Of a stretch of DNA of 64,000 bases, positions 42,533 to 54,854 are shown one piece after another (within the stretch, counting starts at the first letter, position 1; each line of letters begins with the position of its first letter). The notes under the pieces were generated by a model. It saw only the letters and a list, made by a program, of their open reading frames with translations, made no database searches and was not told the DNA's origin. Origin of the DNA: Oscillospiraceae bacterium (lineage in GTDB: Bacteria; Bacillota; Clostridia; Oscillospirales; CAG-272); NCBI GenBank assembly GCA_015064725.1, contig SVRQ01000001.1, forward strand, positions 1 to 64,000, given 5' to 3'. A program made the translations under genes and the position numbers.

Positions 42533-43066
42533 TCAAGCGGGAACGGGGCGATGAGGACACACATCCGTAAGATATACTCTTGCAACGCATTCGTTGCTTA
42601 CAATATCATACAGCAATTCGGACACTTTCTCACAGAATTCACTCTGCGGCAAATCGTAGTCCTCGAAAAAAAAGGTAATATGACTTTCGGATACTTTAAC
42701 GGAAAATTCGGATTCGATTTTCGAAATAAGTTCTCTGGCACCGGTTCCGATTCCAGACCATTCAATGCATATAATAAAACCGTGATAATCATACATCCGC
42801 AACGTATTTATAAATTTTTCAGTCAATTTGAAAAGCGACTCTTTGTCCGTCGGACCTTCGTTGACTATTTTATCGTCTTTATTTTTAAAGGTATCTGAAC
42901 TGGTAGTCACTATCAGCTTAAAACAATTCCGTTTTTCGCGAAAAGCTTCAACAGGGTCAACAGTCGTGATGGCATCGGTCGTGGTTGCCAAAGAATTGCC
43001 ATCGCCGCAGGATGTTAAAACAAGCAATCCTGCAAGCAGTAAAAAAGAAATAAATTTTTTCAGCAT
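42533..43066 (-). CDS. Putative lipoprotein of unknown function
   Basis: A 177-residue protein with a lipoprotein signal peptide: MLKKFISFLLLAGLLVLTSC, lipobox LTSC. Mature residues begin GDGNSLATTTDAITT, a flexible linker, then a mixed alpha/beta domain of unrecognised family. GAGGAT precedes the ATG at 43066. It starts 12 bases after the protease stop on the same strand, so the two are probably co-expressed at the cell surface. Confidence 0.8.
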   Translation of the reverse strand: MLKKFISFLLLAGLLVLTSCGDGNSLATTTDAITTVDPVEAFREKRNCFKLIVTTSSDTFKNKDDKIVNEGPTDKESLFKLTEKFINTLRMYDYHGFIICIEWSGIGTGARELISKIESEFSVKVSESHITFFFEDYDLPQSEFCEKVSELLYDIVSNECVARVYLTDVCPHRPVPA

Positions 43067-43078
43067 ACAAATCCTCAT

Positions 43079-44938
43079 TTATGTAATACAATATGTCAAA
43101 GATATGGGATCGCCAGAATTATTTAAATGTTTGTAACCTGCTTGATATACAACTATTCTATATACACCTGACGATGTAGCTGTCCAACGTATCAACTCAA
43201 CATTACCTTTTTTTATTTGAGAAGAAGCAACAATATTATCATTGGCATCATATAAATACAAATCATAATCCGTTACATAAATACCCTCAACATGCAAATT
43301 TATGTCACCTGTTAAACTTGATTCATACGTTGATGCTTTTATATCAATCAGCCAAGAAAGCGCAACCTGAATATCATCACCGACTGACAAATAAACACTA
43401 CTGTTATGTATTTCGACATCAAGCGAAAAATTAGTATTGTATGCCCCTATACAATTAGGATTTGCGCATAACATCATATCAAGATTTATCATTCCGGCTC
43501 CAACACCATCGTCAAATTCACCTATGTCATTTGAATAATCTGAAGTTTCTTGTGCGGTAGCCGTAATCAAAGATAAAATTTTTTCAGGAGTAGTCAAATA
43601 GGAAGGATTCGCTTCCAAAAACAACGCTATGCATCCCGTCACCATAGGTGTAGAAAAACTTGTTCCGGCTTTGGATCCAATGTATGGTATTCCCATTTTG
43701 TAAGGAGCTGAAACATTTGGTTTTACTATAGCAAAATCATTGTCAGGATATATGTAACACGCCGAAGCAGAATGGCTCCAAGCACCATAAAAACAATTAA
43801 CACCGCCAACCGTAATTGTATTGACAGCACAACCGGGTGAAGACACTTCTCCGAATTCACTTTGAGAGCTTGTATTCCCCGCGCAAGCAACCATTGTAAT
43901 CCTATGAGTTTTAACTTGATAATCATAAATAGCATCAACATTATGTTTATAACCAAGACCGTCATTATACCCAAAACTACAATTAACAATATCGCAACCT
44001 TGATCAATAAACCATTCCAAACTATCACCGTAATGTGCCGATACGTAAAATTCTGCTTCCGGAGCTATCAATACCGCTACCGAAGTGACATCGCGCGCAT
44101 GCTCACATGCATTTGATATTTCTTCGGGTGTCATATTCACATAATTAGGAGTATAATTGCGTTTTATTATATTTTTCCCTATTAGATTGGTGTGTGTCAT
44201 ATCAAGCAATTCTCCAACCTCGTATATTCCTACACGAACACCATCTCCGGTATATATTCCTTTATCAACAACATCATACGCACCAACAGCTCGCAAGCAA
44301 TCATCCCATTCTACTGTAGGATAACCGATATCAATATCTGAATTTTCTGGTATTTCTTCATACGCCACGGAAACGTGTTCCACGCTATCGCAGGAAGCAA
44401 CGTCCAGCAGTGCCGCAGTGCTTATATCATCAGGACTTGTTCTAAGAACCACGAACGGAGAATAGCCTATAACGTCATAATCCGAATATTCCATATCCGA
44501 AAGCGATTTCATATTCTTTGCCACAAGGTTTTCGTGGAACTCCTTGGAATATGCGTTGAGCCTTGCACGCCATTCGTGTACCTCGTCAATCGTTTCAAGA
44601 GTTTCCCTCTCGTTAAGAAATTCTTGATACTTTGCCGTTTCCATAAAGTTGCTTGCAAACTCAACCGTTACGTGAAGCTCGCTTTCCGCAGTATCTTCTG
44701 TGTTTGTCAGCGCGTATGTAGCCGCATTTGTTTTGAGGCTCGCGGTCGCCTGTGCCAATTCGCTGTAGCTGTCTATCGTGTAATTTTCTTCATTATCAAG
44801 ATAGAAGTGCAGCTTGTTGTACGGGTTTTCGGTCTCCTCGGCGACGCTGTTCACCGCGGTTACCGTGTTGGCGGCAGGCACTGTCAAAAGTGCAAACACC
44901 AACATTAAGCCTATGAGTTTTTTAAGAGTCCTTTTCAT
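43079..44938 (-). CDS. Secreted S8 (subtilisin-like) serine protease, mosaic, with Glu at the catalytic Asp place
   Basis: A 619-residue secreted protein. Signal peptide residues 1-28 (LIGLMLVFALLTVPAANTVTA); an N-terminal region to ~200 probably acts as propeptide. The S8 domain follows: GVRVGIYEVGELLD places E240 where DTG is usual, H280 in CEHARDVTSVA, oxyanion N355 in ACAGN, and Ser427 in GTSFSTPM. A beta domain (~490-619) ends the chain. Codon use shifts at about 44,370: the first ~190 codons resemble core genes, the rest is markedly AT-rich, suggesting recombination. Protease activity is likely but not certain. Confidence 0.85.
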   Translation of the reverse strand: MKRTLKKLIGLMLVFALLTVPAANTVTAVNSVAEETENPYNKLHFYLDNEENYTIDSYSELAQATASLKTNAATYALTNTEDTAESELHVTVEFASNFMETAKYQEFLNERETLETIDEVHEWRARLNAYSKEFHENLVAKNMKSLSDMEYSDYDVIGYSPFVVLRTSPDDISTAALLDVASCDSVEHVSVAYEEIPENSDIDIGYPTVEWDDCLRAVGAYDVVDKGIYTGDGVRVGIYEVGELLDMTHTNLIGKNIIKRNYTPNYVNMTPEEISNACEHARDVTSVAVLIAPEAEFYVSAHYGDSLEWFIDQGCDIVNCSFGYNDGLGYKHNVDAIYDYQVKTHRITMVACAGNTSSQSEFGEVSSPGCAVNTITVGGVNCFYGAWSHSASACYIYPDNDFAIVKPNVSAPYKMGIPYIGSKAGTSFSTPMVTGCIALFLEANPSYLTTPEKILSLITATAQETSDYSNDIGEFDDGVGAGMINLDMMLCANPNCIGAYNTNFSLDVEIHNSSVYLSVGDDIQVALSWLIDIKASTYESSLTGDINLHVEGIYVTDYDLYLYDANDNIVASSQIKKGNVELIRWTATSSGVYRIVVYQAGYKHLNNSGDPISLTYCIT

Positions 44939-44965
44939 TTTCAGGACCTCCTTATAATTTATTTT

Positions 44966-45001
44966 ATCACACTATCGCATTTTTTGCAATAGTGCGATAA
45001 T
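44966..45001. repeat. Hairpin upstream of the protease gene
   Basis: TTATCACACTAT and ATAGTGCGATAA pair with one mismatch around a short loop containing TTTTTTG. It may be part of the 5' leader or an operator. Confidence 0.4.
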
Positions 45002-45287
45002 TGCATAATTAAATGTGAGAAAAAATTCTCATTCTTTCCCCCCTCTACTCTATATAAGGACTTTTTTCAAAAATGTTCACCAATGTTTACAATTTGTTTA
45101 CAATTTAAGTGAAAACGGGATGTCGGGGCGGCATTCCCTGCGGTTTTTACCCCTCTATATACTAATAGTTAAATTTCAAGAAAAATTCGACAAGTTTTCG
45201 CAAATTTTCTTTAAAAATTTTTATCTCTATACATAGAGCTGTGCTTTTTTGAAAAATTAGCCTTATTTTGCAAAAAAAATTTCAAAA
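45002..45287. other. AT-rich intergenic region without a gene
   Basis: No frame with a ribosome site was seen. Paired GTTTACAATTTG-like segments at 45080-45105 and a TATATAAGG stretch near 45051-45058 suggest promoter DNA for the leftward protease gene, but spacing could not be fixed. Confidence 0.4.
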
Positions 45288-45319
45288 AAATAAACCGACG
45301 GCGAACCATCGGTTTATTT
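45288..45319 (-). terminator. Terminator of the mutarotase-like gene
   Basis: 11-bp stem AAATAAACCGA (45288-45298) with TCGGTTTATTT (45309-45319). The minus-strand tail is TTTTTTGAAATTTTTT. Confidence 0.85.
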
Positions 45320-45331
45320 TCACATATCTTA

Positions 45332-46174
45332 TTAAATTTCCACCGTTATGGGGAAAACGAACGTCTTGCCCGCTTCAAGCGAGATTATTCCCTTTTTGTC
45401 TTTAAGCGTTTCCACGGGAACGCACTCGTCCGCGCCGTGCCACGGCTCTATGCAAACAAAATTTGCGTGCGGCTTTGCCCAAAGCCAAAGGTGCGGCACT
45501 TTTCCAAAGTGCATCTTCATATATGCTTTTCCGTCCCTTTCAAGGCGTACTCCCTCGCTTGCCACGGCAGGGAAACAGAGAGAACCGCTTTCAAAGAATT
45601 CGCGCGTCAAGGTAAGCTCGCTCTTGCCATTCAGCGTGACGGGCGCGGCATTTTCGTTGGGTCTGTCCGCTTCGTTAAAGAAAAGCGCCGTTACGTTCTC
45701 TTCCTTTTCAAATACTATCTTATCCCCGAATTCGCAGAAAAAGCCGGGGTGTGCGCCAAGGGAAAAATACATCGTTTCCTCCCCTTTATTCTCCACCTCG
45801 TAGGAAAAGGAAAGCGTTCTGCCCTTCAGCGCAAATCTTGCGCGGAAAACAAGATCAAAGGGGTACATTGCCTTCACGTTTTCGTCGGGAGTATAAGCAA
45901 GAGTAAGCGTGCTTTCGCTCTTTTCCTCTACCTCAAACAGCACGTCGCGCGCAAAGCCGTGCTTGGGCATGGGATAACGCTCGTTTTTGTATATATATCC
46001 GTCCGTGTGCATTTTTCCGACAGCGGGAAAAAGCACCGGCGCGCTTCTGCTCCAAACCTCGGGGTCCGCCTGCCAAAGATATTCCCTGTTCGCAGAAATA
46101 TCGCAAAGACTTCTCATCTGTGCGCCGCGCTCTTCCACGGAAAGAGAAATTGTTCCGTTATTTATTTTTATCAT
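45332..46174 (-). CDS. Aldose 1-epimerase family protein (LacX-like)
   Basis: A 280-residue galactose-mutarotase-fold protein. The segments LWQADPEVWSRSAPVLFPAV and YPMPKHGFARDVLFEV (substrate His) are typical of LacX-type members, as is FSLGAHPGFFCEF. It probably interconverts sugar anomers or binds a sugar phosphate; the substrate is unknown. The start MIKINNGTISL at 46174 has GGTGGA close upstream. A single-gene unit. Confidence 0.88.
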   Translation of the reverse strand: MIKINNGTISLSVEERGAQMRSLCDISANREYLWQADPEVWSRSAPVLFPAVGKMHTDGYIYKNERYPMPKHGFARDVLFEVEEKSESTLTLAYTPDENVKAMYPFDLVFRARFALKGRTLSFSYEVENKGEETMYFSLGAHPGFFCEFGDKIVFEKEENVTALFFNEADRPNENAAPVTLNGKSELTLTREFFESGSLCFPAVASEGVRLERDGKAYMKMHFGKVPHLWLWAKPHANFVCIEPWHGADECVPVETLKDKKGIISLEAGKTFVFPITVEI

Positions 46175-46303
46175 AATATCCACCGTCTTCCGTATTTTTT
46201 ATGAATATATTACCACAAAAGTTTCGTTTTTTCAATATGTGAGAATAAAAGGAGATTTTTTAAAATTTTTTTACTTATTTTATTAAAAAAGAAACAAAAA
46301 GTC

Positions 46304-46332
46304 TTGACTTTTTGCACACTGTTTGATATATT
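46304..46332 (+). promoter_or_regulatory. ilv-leu operon promoter
   Basis: -35 TTGACT (46304-46309), 17-bp spacer, -10 TATATT (46327-46332). The start near 46339 gives a leader of about 290 bases before ilvB. Confidence 0.75.
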
Positions 46333-46379
46333 AAATGATAATCAAATTGATGATTTTTATTTAAACGGGAGAAATAACA

Positions 46380-46487
46380 ATGGGTTACGCTTACGCGATC
46401 AACTGCATAATTATTAGCGCTATTGTCCTAACTGCGTCCGCATTTCAAGATAGCGTTAAAAGTTGTGTCATAGATTGCAAAGAGTAA
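46380..46487 (+). CDS. Candidate ilv-leu operon leader peptide (35 residues)
   Basis: An ATG at 46380, preceded by GGGAG at 8 bases, opens a 35-codon frame. Codons 7-17 encode IN CIIISAIVL-type sequence: Ile codons ATC, ATA, ATT, ATT and ATT, then Val GTC and Leu CTA, that is, all three end products of the operon, including the otherwise rare ATA and CTA. It ends TAA at 46487. A strong terminator follows at 46557-46583. This is the classic layout for ribosome-stalling attenuation. A small membrane peptide is the alternative reading. Confidence 0.72.
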   Translation: MGYAYAINCIIISAIVLTASAFQDSVKSCVIDCKE

Positions 46488-46497
46488 GCTTTTATTT

Positions 46498-46595
46498 TTA
46501 CGGACTGAATATACGAGAACGCTTTCCGTAAATTATGGATTTTTTACGATCTTTCCGCCTATGGTTAGCTTTTAGCCATAGGCTTTTTGTTTTTT
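46498..46595 (+). promoter_or_regulatory. Attenuator region with terminator before ilvB
   Basis: Terminator: 11-bp stem GCCTATGGTTA (46557-46567) with TAGCCATAGGC (46573-46583), then TTTTTGTTTTTT. Upstream an alternative hairpin TTACGGA (46498-46504) / TCCGTAA (46525-46531) follows the leader peptide stop. The exact competing antiterminator was not worked out. Confidence 0.75.
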
Positions 46596-46626
46596 CCGAA
46601 ATAAACCAGTATCTCAGGAGGCATTT

Positions 46627-48288
46627 ATGAAAATCGCAGGTTCGGATATACTCGTTGAAACTCTGATAGAGCAGGGTGCCGAAGTTGTTTTCGGTTATCC
46701 CGGCGGTCAGGTCCTCAACATTTACGATTCTCTCTACCTCAAATCCGACAGAATTAAACACATTATCACAGCTCACGAGCAGGGCGCGGCGCACGCCGCA
46801 GACGGCTATGCAAGAGCAACGGGCAAAGTCGGCGTTGTTATCGCAACGTCCGGTCCCGGCGCAACAAACCTTGTAACAGGTCTTGCAAACGCAATGCTCG
46901 ACTCCGTTCCGATGGTCGCTATCACGGGCAACGTGCCCTGCAACCTTCTCGGTAAGGACAGCTTTCAGGAAGTTGACATCGTCGGTGTCACGATCCCCGT
47001 TACAAAGCACAATTTTATGGTAACAAAAACGGAAGACCTTGCAGACACGATAAGACAAGCCTTCCGCATTGCAAAATCCGGCAGACCCGGCCCCGTCCTC
47101 GTTGATATTCCCAAGGACGTTCAGATAAACACTGCGGAATACGAGCCCGTTCCCGTTGTTGAGCCCTTCGAGCTCAAAACAGCAAGCGAAGACGCTATTG
47201 AAGCGGCTGCCGCTATGATAGCACAGAGCAAAAAGCCCTATATCTACTGCGGCGGCGGCGTTATCTCCGCAGGTGCGGAAAAAGAGCTCGCTCTTCTTGC
47301 CGAAAAGATGGACGCACCCGTAGGTTGCAGTATGATGGGTCTTACGGCACTTCCCGTTTCCAACAAGAGAAACCTCGGTATGACGGGTATGCACGGCCAC
47401 TTCGTTGCCTCCAAGGCAAAGAATGACGCGGATCTCGTTATAACTCTCGGTGCGCGCTTCTCCAACAGAGCAACGGGCAACGTAGCAAAATTCTGTCAGG
47501 GCGCAAAAATGATACATATCGACATTGACGCGGCAGAGCTTGACAAAAACGTCATCGTTGACCTCGGCATTCAGGGCGACGTTAAGGACGCTATCGCAAG
47601 GATCATAGAAAAGATCGCTCCCGCTTCCCACCCCGATTGGTGGAAGGAGATCGAAGAGATCAAAAAGTTCGAGGCGGAAAACACAGCGCCTCAGATCGGC
47701 TCTCTCACCCCGTATGACGTTATCGAAACGGTAAACTCCTACCTTCCCGATGACACCCCCGTTGCAACGGACGTTGGACAGCACCAGATGTGGACAGCAC
47801 AGAAATACCGTTTTGAAACGCCCCGCACGTTCCTTACAAGCGGCGGTCTTGGTACAATGGGCTTCGGTATGGGCGCGGCTATCGGCGGATGCGTTGCTAC
47901 AGGCAAGAGAACGGTACTCTTCACGGGCGACGGCAGCTTCGGTATGAACCTTAACGAAATGACAACGGCCGTTTCCCAGAACCTTCCCCTTATCGTAGTT
48001 ATACTCAACAACGGCGTTCTCGGTATGGTGCGTCAGTGGCAGGCTGCTTTCTACAATCAGCACTACTCCCAGACAACGCTCGAAAGAAAAACGGACTTCC
48101 CCGCCCTCGCCCGCGCATTCGGCGCAAAGGGCTTTGCCGTTACAAACGTAGATGAGCTTCACGCCGCTATGAAAGAAGCCGTGGGAACAAACGGCACCGT
48201 TCTTATCGATTGCGCTATCGATATGGACGAGCGCGTTCTTCCTATGATCCCTCCCGGCGGCGCTATCGAAAATATGATTCTTTCCTAA
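46627..48288 (+). CDS. ilvB: Acetolactate synthase, large subunit
   Basis: IlvB condenses two pyruvates, or pyruvate with 2-oxobutyrate, on ThDP. 553 residues. The ThDP-activating Glu is in ITAHEQGAAHAADGYARATG (about residue 55). The ThDP/Mg motif is GDGSFGMNLNEMTTAVSQNL with VILNNGVLGM. FAD-domain and flexible regions are in place (DGSFGM, VRQWQAAFYNQHYSQT). CAGGAGG lies about 7 bases before the ATG. First structural gene of ilvBNCD-leuACDB-ilvE; the small subunit follows after 13 bases. Confidence 0.97.
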   Translation: MKIAGSDILVETLIEQGAEVVFGYPGGQVLNIYDSLYLKSDRIKHIITAHEQGAAHAADGYARATGKVGVVIATSGPGATNLVTGLANAMLDSVPMVAITGNVPCNLLGKDSFQEVDIVGVTIPVTKHNFMVTKTEDLADTIRQAFRIAKSGRPGPVLVDIPKDVQINTAEYEPVPVVEPFELKTASEDAIEAAAAMIAQSKKPYIYCGGGVISAGAEKELALLAEKMDAPVGCSMMGLTALPVSNKRNLGMTGMHGHFVASKAKNDADLVITLGARFSNRATGNVAKFCQGAKMIHIDIDAAELDKNVIVDLGIQGDVKDAIARIIEKIAPASHPDWWKEIEEIKKFEAENTAPQIGSLTPYDVIETVNSYLPDDTPVATDVGQHQMWTAQKYRFETPRTFLTSGGLGTMGFGMGAAIGGCVATGKRTVLFTGDGSFGMNLNEMTTAVSQNLPLIVVILNNGVLGMVRQWQAAFYNQHYSQTTLERKTDFPALARAFGAKGFAVTNVDELHAAMKEAVGTNGTVLIDCAIDMDERVLPMIPPGGAIENMILS

Positions 48289-48301
48289 GGAGGCAAGCAA
48301 A

Positions 48302-48529
48302 ATGGGTAAAATTCAGCTCAACCTCAGCGTTGTAAACCGCTTCGGCGTTCTCGTTCGCATTTCCGAGCTTTTCGCCCGCAGAGGCTTTAACATAAGCTCC
48401 CTTGAAGTTCACGAAACGAGCAACCCCGACGTTTCCGAAATGACCATCGTTGCTTACGGCGACGATTACGCACACACGCAGATGCTCCGCCAGCTCGGCA
48501 AGCTTCACGACGTTATTTCCATTAAATAA
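48302..48529 (+). CDS. ilvN: Acetolactate synthase, small (regulatory) subunit, short form
   Basis: A 75-residue single ACT domain: IQLNLSVVNRFGVLVRISEL and RGFNISSLEVHETSNPDVSE, the valine-binding fold. Usual small subunits have ~160 residues with a second domain; this is the short IlvN/IlvM-like form. It should restore full activity and feedback control to IlvB. AAGGAGG lies just before the ATG. Confidence 0.93.
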   Translation: MGKIQLNLSVVNRFGVLVRISELFARRGFNISSLEVHETSNPDVSEMTIVAYGDDYAHTQMLRQLGKLHDVISIK

Positions 48530-48591
48530 AATATATCCGGTACACAAATATTTTCCAAACAAAAATATTTATTATAAATTTAATTTTCTAA

Positions 48592-51275
<2,684 letters not shown>

Positions 51276-51288
51276 GACAAATCCCGGA

Positions 51289-51319
51289 CGGAATAAGACC
51301 GCGGCGCGGTCTTATTCCG
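51289..51319. repeat. 14-bp stem hairpin between ilvD and leuA
   Basis: CGGAATAAGACCGC (51289-51302) pairs with its complement (51306-51319), loop 3 bases. No T-run, so unlikely to terminate; it may affect mRNA decay within the operon. Confidence 0.7.
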
Positions 51320-51351
51320 CCACAACTATCAAGATACGAAAAGGTACAGAA

Positions 51352-52863
51352 ATGAAACAGGTTAAAATTTTCGACACTACACTGCGTGACGGAGAACAGT
51401 CTCCCGGTTGCAGTATGAACCTTCAGGAAAAGCTCGAGGTCGCTCGCGCCCTCGAAAAGCTCAAGGTGGATGTAATCGAAGCCGGATTTGCAATTTCCTC
51501 CCCCGGTGACTTTGAATCCGTCAAGAGCATTGCCGAAGCTGTTCACGACTGCACGGTTGCTTCCCTCGCACGTCTCAATATCAAAGACATCGATGCGGCT
51601 TACAACGCCGTAAGAGGTGCGGCAGATCCCCGTATCCACGTATTTATCGCAACATCCCCCCTCCATATGCAGTATAAGCTCAAAATGACGGAGGAACAGG
51701 TTCTCGAAAAGACAGAGAAGCTTGTTGCTTACGCAAAGCACTACTGCTCCAACATACAGTTCTCCGCAGAAGATGCAACAAGAAGCGAGCCCGCTTTCCT
51801 TGCAAAGGTGGTTGACACTGCTATCCGCGCAGGTGCTACGACCATCAACATTCCCGACACGGTCGGCTACACAACACCCACGGAAATGCACGATCTTATC
51901 GCTTACCTCGTTGCAAACGTAGAAAATGCAGACAAGGTTGACTTCGCGGTACACTGCCACAACGACCTCGGTCTTGGCGTTGCAAACTCCCTTGCCGGCG
52001 TTCTCGGCGGTGCAACACAGATCGAATGTACGATCAACGGTCTTGGCGAGCGCGCAGGCAACGCTTCTCTTGAAGAAGTGGTTATGGCAATGCGCACACG
52101 CCCCGACATCTACCCCAATATGCCCCGTATAGACACAAAACGTCTTTACAACACATCCAAGCTCGTATATAACATCATCGGTCAGACCCCCGCGCTCAAC
52201 AAGCCCATCGTAGGTGCAAACGCTTTCGCTCACGAATCCGGCATCCACCAGCACGGCGTTCTTGCCAACAGAAGCACGTACGAAATTATGACGCCCGAAT
52301 CCGTCGGCATCACAACCAACAAGATAGTCCTTGGCAAGCACTCCGGCAAGCACGCCTTCGACGCGCGACTTCGTGAGCTTGGCTATGAACTTACAGAGGA
52401 AGAACTTGCGGATTGCTTCGAAAAGTTCAAAGTCCTCTGCGACAAGAAAAAGACGGTTTCCGATGCGGATATCCGCGCACTCGTTACACACAAAAAGAGA
52501 ATCGTGGAAAACACGAAATGCACGCTCGACCGCTTCTACGTTCACGCGAGCAACGTTCTCTCCGCTACAAGCACGGTTCGCCTGAAGCTTGCAAACGGTA
52601 CGATTATTGAAGATGCTGCTGTGGGCAACGGTCCTGTTGACGCTTCCTACAATGCCGTAAGAAAGCTTCTCAACCCTCCCGCGCACACACTTGAAAAATA
52701 CTCCATCAACGCGGTTTCCGAGGGCAAGGACTCCCTTGGCGAAGCACTTGTAAAGATCAAGCTCGAAGATAGCGACGACCTCATCTCCGGACGCGGCCTT
52801 TCCACGGACATCGTTGAAGCAAGTATCCTTGCTTACCTCAACGCCGTTGAAAAGATAATCTAA
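51352..52863 (+). CDS. leuA: 2-isopropylmalate synthase
   Basis: LeuA condenses 2-oxoisovalerate with acetyl-CoA, the first leucine step. 503 residues. Active-site segments: [54 protein letters not shown] (metal His), and [14 protein letters not shown]. The C-terminal regulatory domain (~390-503) should bind leucine. The citramalate synthase alternative is less likely in this leu context. The ATG has AAAGGT about 8 bases upstream. Confidence 0.96.
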   Translation: MKQVKIFDTTLRDGEQSPGCSMNLQEKLEVARALEKLKVDVIEAGFAISSPGDFESVKSIAEAVHDCTVASLARLNIKDIDAAYNAVRGAADPRIHVFIATSPLHMQYKLKMTEEQVLEKTEKLVAYAKHYCSNIQFSAEDATRSEPAFLAKVVDTAIRAGATTINIPDTVGYTTPTEMHDLIAYLVANVENADKVDFAVHCHNDLGLGVANSLAGVLGGATQIECTINGLGERAGNASLEEVVMAMRTRPDIYPNMPRIDTKRLYNTSKLVYNIIGQTPALNKPIVGANAFAHESGIHQHGVLANRSTYEIMTPESVGITTNKIVLGKHSGKHAFDARLRELGYELTEEELADCFEKFKVLCDKKKTVSDADIRALVTHKKRIVENTKCTLDRFYVHASNVLSATSTVRLKLANGTIIEDAAVGNGPVDASYNAVRKLLNPPAHTLEKYSINAVSEGKDSLGEALVKIKLEDSDDLISGRGLSTDIVEASILAYLNAVEKII

Positions 52864-52874
52864 TAACATTACTC

Positions 52875-52898
52875 TGCCTTCCCTAAAACGGGAAGGCA
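52875..52898. repeat. 9-bp stem hairpin between leuA and leuC
   Basis: TGCCTTCCC (52875-52883) with GGGAAGGCA (52890-52898). No T-run; an internal operon hairpin. Confidence 0.55.
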
Positions 52899-52973
52899 AA
52901 GCCACTGTATGGCAAAAGACGGAAAATACATTCCGCCTCAAACACAAAATCACCATTTAAGGAGAACAACACA

Positions 52974-54239
52974 ATGGGAATGACAATGACGCAAAAAATA
53001 CTCGCGCGCGCCGCGGGGCTTGAGTCCGTTTCCGCAGGTCAGCTTATTTTGGCAAACCTCAGCCTTGTGCTCGGTAACGACATAACCTCCCCCGTTGCCA
53101 TCCGCGAATATAACAAACTCGGCGGCGACGTTTTCAATAAAGATAAGATCGCCCTCGTAATGGATCACTTTGCCCCCAACAAAGACATCAAAGCGGCAGA
53201 GCAGTGCAAGATGTGCCGCGAATTTGCAGGAGCACAGGACATCACCAACTTCTATGACGTTGGCGAAATGGGTATCGAGCACGCGCTCCTGCCCGAAAAA
53301 GGACTTGTAAAAAGCGGCGACGTTGTTATCGGCGCAGACTCTCACACCTGTACGTACGGCGCGCTCGGCGCTTTCTCCACGGGCGTGGGCTCTACCGATA
53401 TGGCTTGCGGTATGGCAACAGGCAAGGCTTGGTTCAAGGTTCCTTCCGCCATAAAATTCGTGCTCAAGGGAGAGCTTCCCGAATATGTTTCCGGTAAGGA
53501 CGTTATCCTTCACATCATCGGCAAGATAGGCGTTGACGGTGCGCTCTACCGTTCTATGGAGTTCACGGGAGAGGGTATGCACTCCCTTTCTATGGACGAC
53601 AGACTTTGTATGGCTAACATGGCTATCGAAGCAGGCGCAAAGAACGGCGTTTTCGAGGTCGACGATAAAACACTCGAATATATGAAGAACGCAGGTGCGG
53701 CAGAACCCGTTATCTTCACAGCGGACGAAGACGCGGTTTACGACGAAACTTACGAGATCGACCTTTCCGCGCTCGAACCTACGGTATCCTTCCCCCATCT
53801 CCCCGAAAACACGCACGAGATCGGCGACTGCGGCGACGTTAAGATCGACCAGGTAGTTATCGGCTCCTGCACAAACGGCAGATTCTCCGACCTTGAGATC
53901 GCCGCTAAGATCCTCGAAGGCAAAAAAGTTGCGAAGGGTGTTCGTGCCATCATTATCCCCGCAACACAGAAGATATACCTTGAAGCAATGGAAAAAGGCT
54001 ACCTCAAGACGTTCATCGAAGCAGGCGCCATCGTTTCCACACCCACCTGCGGTCCGTGCCTCGGCGGCCATATGGGCATCCTTGCAGAGGGTGAACGCGC
54101 CGTTGCCACAACGAACAGAAACTTCGTCGGCAGAATGGGCCACGTTAAATCCGAAGTATATCTTGCAAGCCCCGCTGTTGCGGCGGCAAGCGCAGTAATG
54201 GGCAAAATCGCAGACCCCAGGGAGGTAATGAAAAAATGA
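52974..54239 (+). CDS. leuC: 3-isopropylmalate dehydratase, large subunit
   Basis: LeuC carries the [4Fe-4S] cluster of isopropylmalate isomerase. 421 residues, the shorter bacterial/archaeal type. Motifs: [36 protein letters not shown], and [18 protein letters not shown] with the cluster Cys. Short forms can overlap homoaconitase-like specificity; the leu operon supports LeuC. AAGGAGAA lies before the ATG. It overlaps leuD by ATGA (54236-54239). Confidence 0.96.
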   Translation: MGMTMTQKILARAAGLESVSAGQLILANLSLVLGNDITSPVAIREYNKLGGDVFNKDKIALVMDHFAPNKDIKAAEQCKMCREFAGAQDITNFYDVGEMGIEHALLPEKGLVKSGDVVIGADSHTCTYGALGAFSTGVGSTDMACGMATGKAWFKVPSAIKFVLKGELPEYVSGKDVILHIIGKIGVDGALYRSMEFTGEGMHSLSMDDRLCMANMAIEAGAKNGVFEVDDKTLEYMKNAGAAEPVIFTADEDAVYDETYEIDLSALEPTVSFPHLPENTHEIGDCGDVKIDQVVIGSCTNGRFSDLEIAAKILEGKKVAKGVRAIIIPATQKIYLEAMEKGYLKTFIEAGAIVSTPTCGPCLGGHMGILAEGERAVATTNRNFVGRMGHVKSEVYLASPAVAAASAVMGKIADPREVMKK

Positions 54240-54730
54240 ATTTCGACGGAAAAGTTATAAAATACGGCGATAACGTCGACACGGACGTTATCATCCCCGC
54301 AAGATACCTCAACACGATCGATAAAAAAGAACTCGCTTCCCACTGTATGGAAGACCTTGACCCCACTTTTGTAAAGCGCGTTGTTCCCGGCGACATTATG
54401 GTTGCGGGCTACAACTTCGGCTGCGGCTCCTCCCGTGAGCACGCGCCCCTTGTTATCAAGGAAAGTGCTGTCTCCGTCGTTATCGCAAAGAGCTTTGCGC
54501 GTATCTTCTACCGCAACGCCATCAACATCGGTCTTCCCATTGTAGAATGTCCCGAAGCAGTTGACGAAATAAGCGAAGGCGACGTTCTTTCCTGCGACCT
54601 TTCCGCAGGTATCATCACAAACACAACAACGGGCAAGCAGTATAAAACAGAGCCCTTCCCCGCTTTCATCAACTCCATCATAGAAGCAGGCGGTCTTATC
54701 GAAGCCATCAAACAGGGCAAGATAAAATAA
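54236..54730 (+). CDS. leuD: 3-isopropylmalate dehydratase, small subunit
   Basis: LeuD is the substrate-recognition partner of LeuC. 164 residues. Key segments: [20 protein letters not shown] and [18 protein letters not shown], the phosphate/substrate loop. Its ATG overlaps the leuC stop. A hairpin with the AAAGCTTTCCTC repeat core follows. Confidence 0.96.
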   Translation: MNFDGKVIKYGDNVDTDVIIPARYLNTIDKKELASHCMEDLDPTFVKRVVPGDIMVAGYNFGCGSSREHAPLVIKESAVSVVIAKSFARIFYRNAINIGLPIVECPEAVDEISEGDVLSCDLSAGIITNTTTGKQYKTEPFPAFINSIIEAGGLIEAIKQGKIK

Positions 54731-54770
54731 GTCGCTTTTCGAGAAAAGCGACGCAAAAGCTTTCCTCAAA
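54731..54770. repeat. Hairpin of the AAAG(A/C)..TTTCCTC family between leuD and leuB
   Basis: 10-bp stem GTCGCTTTTC (54731-54740) with GAAAAGCGAC (54743-54752), then GCAAAAGCTTTCCTCAAAAC. Same plan as the arg-operon array and the metY 3' hairpin. Confidence 0.6.
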
Positions 54771-54854
54771 ACACGGAATAAGCTTTTCAAAATTTTTTGA
54801 TACGCTTATTTTTTAGAATCCTATGGATAAAATAACACATTGAGGTAAATTCCC

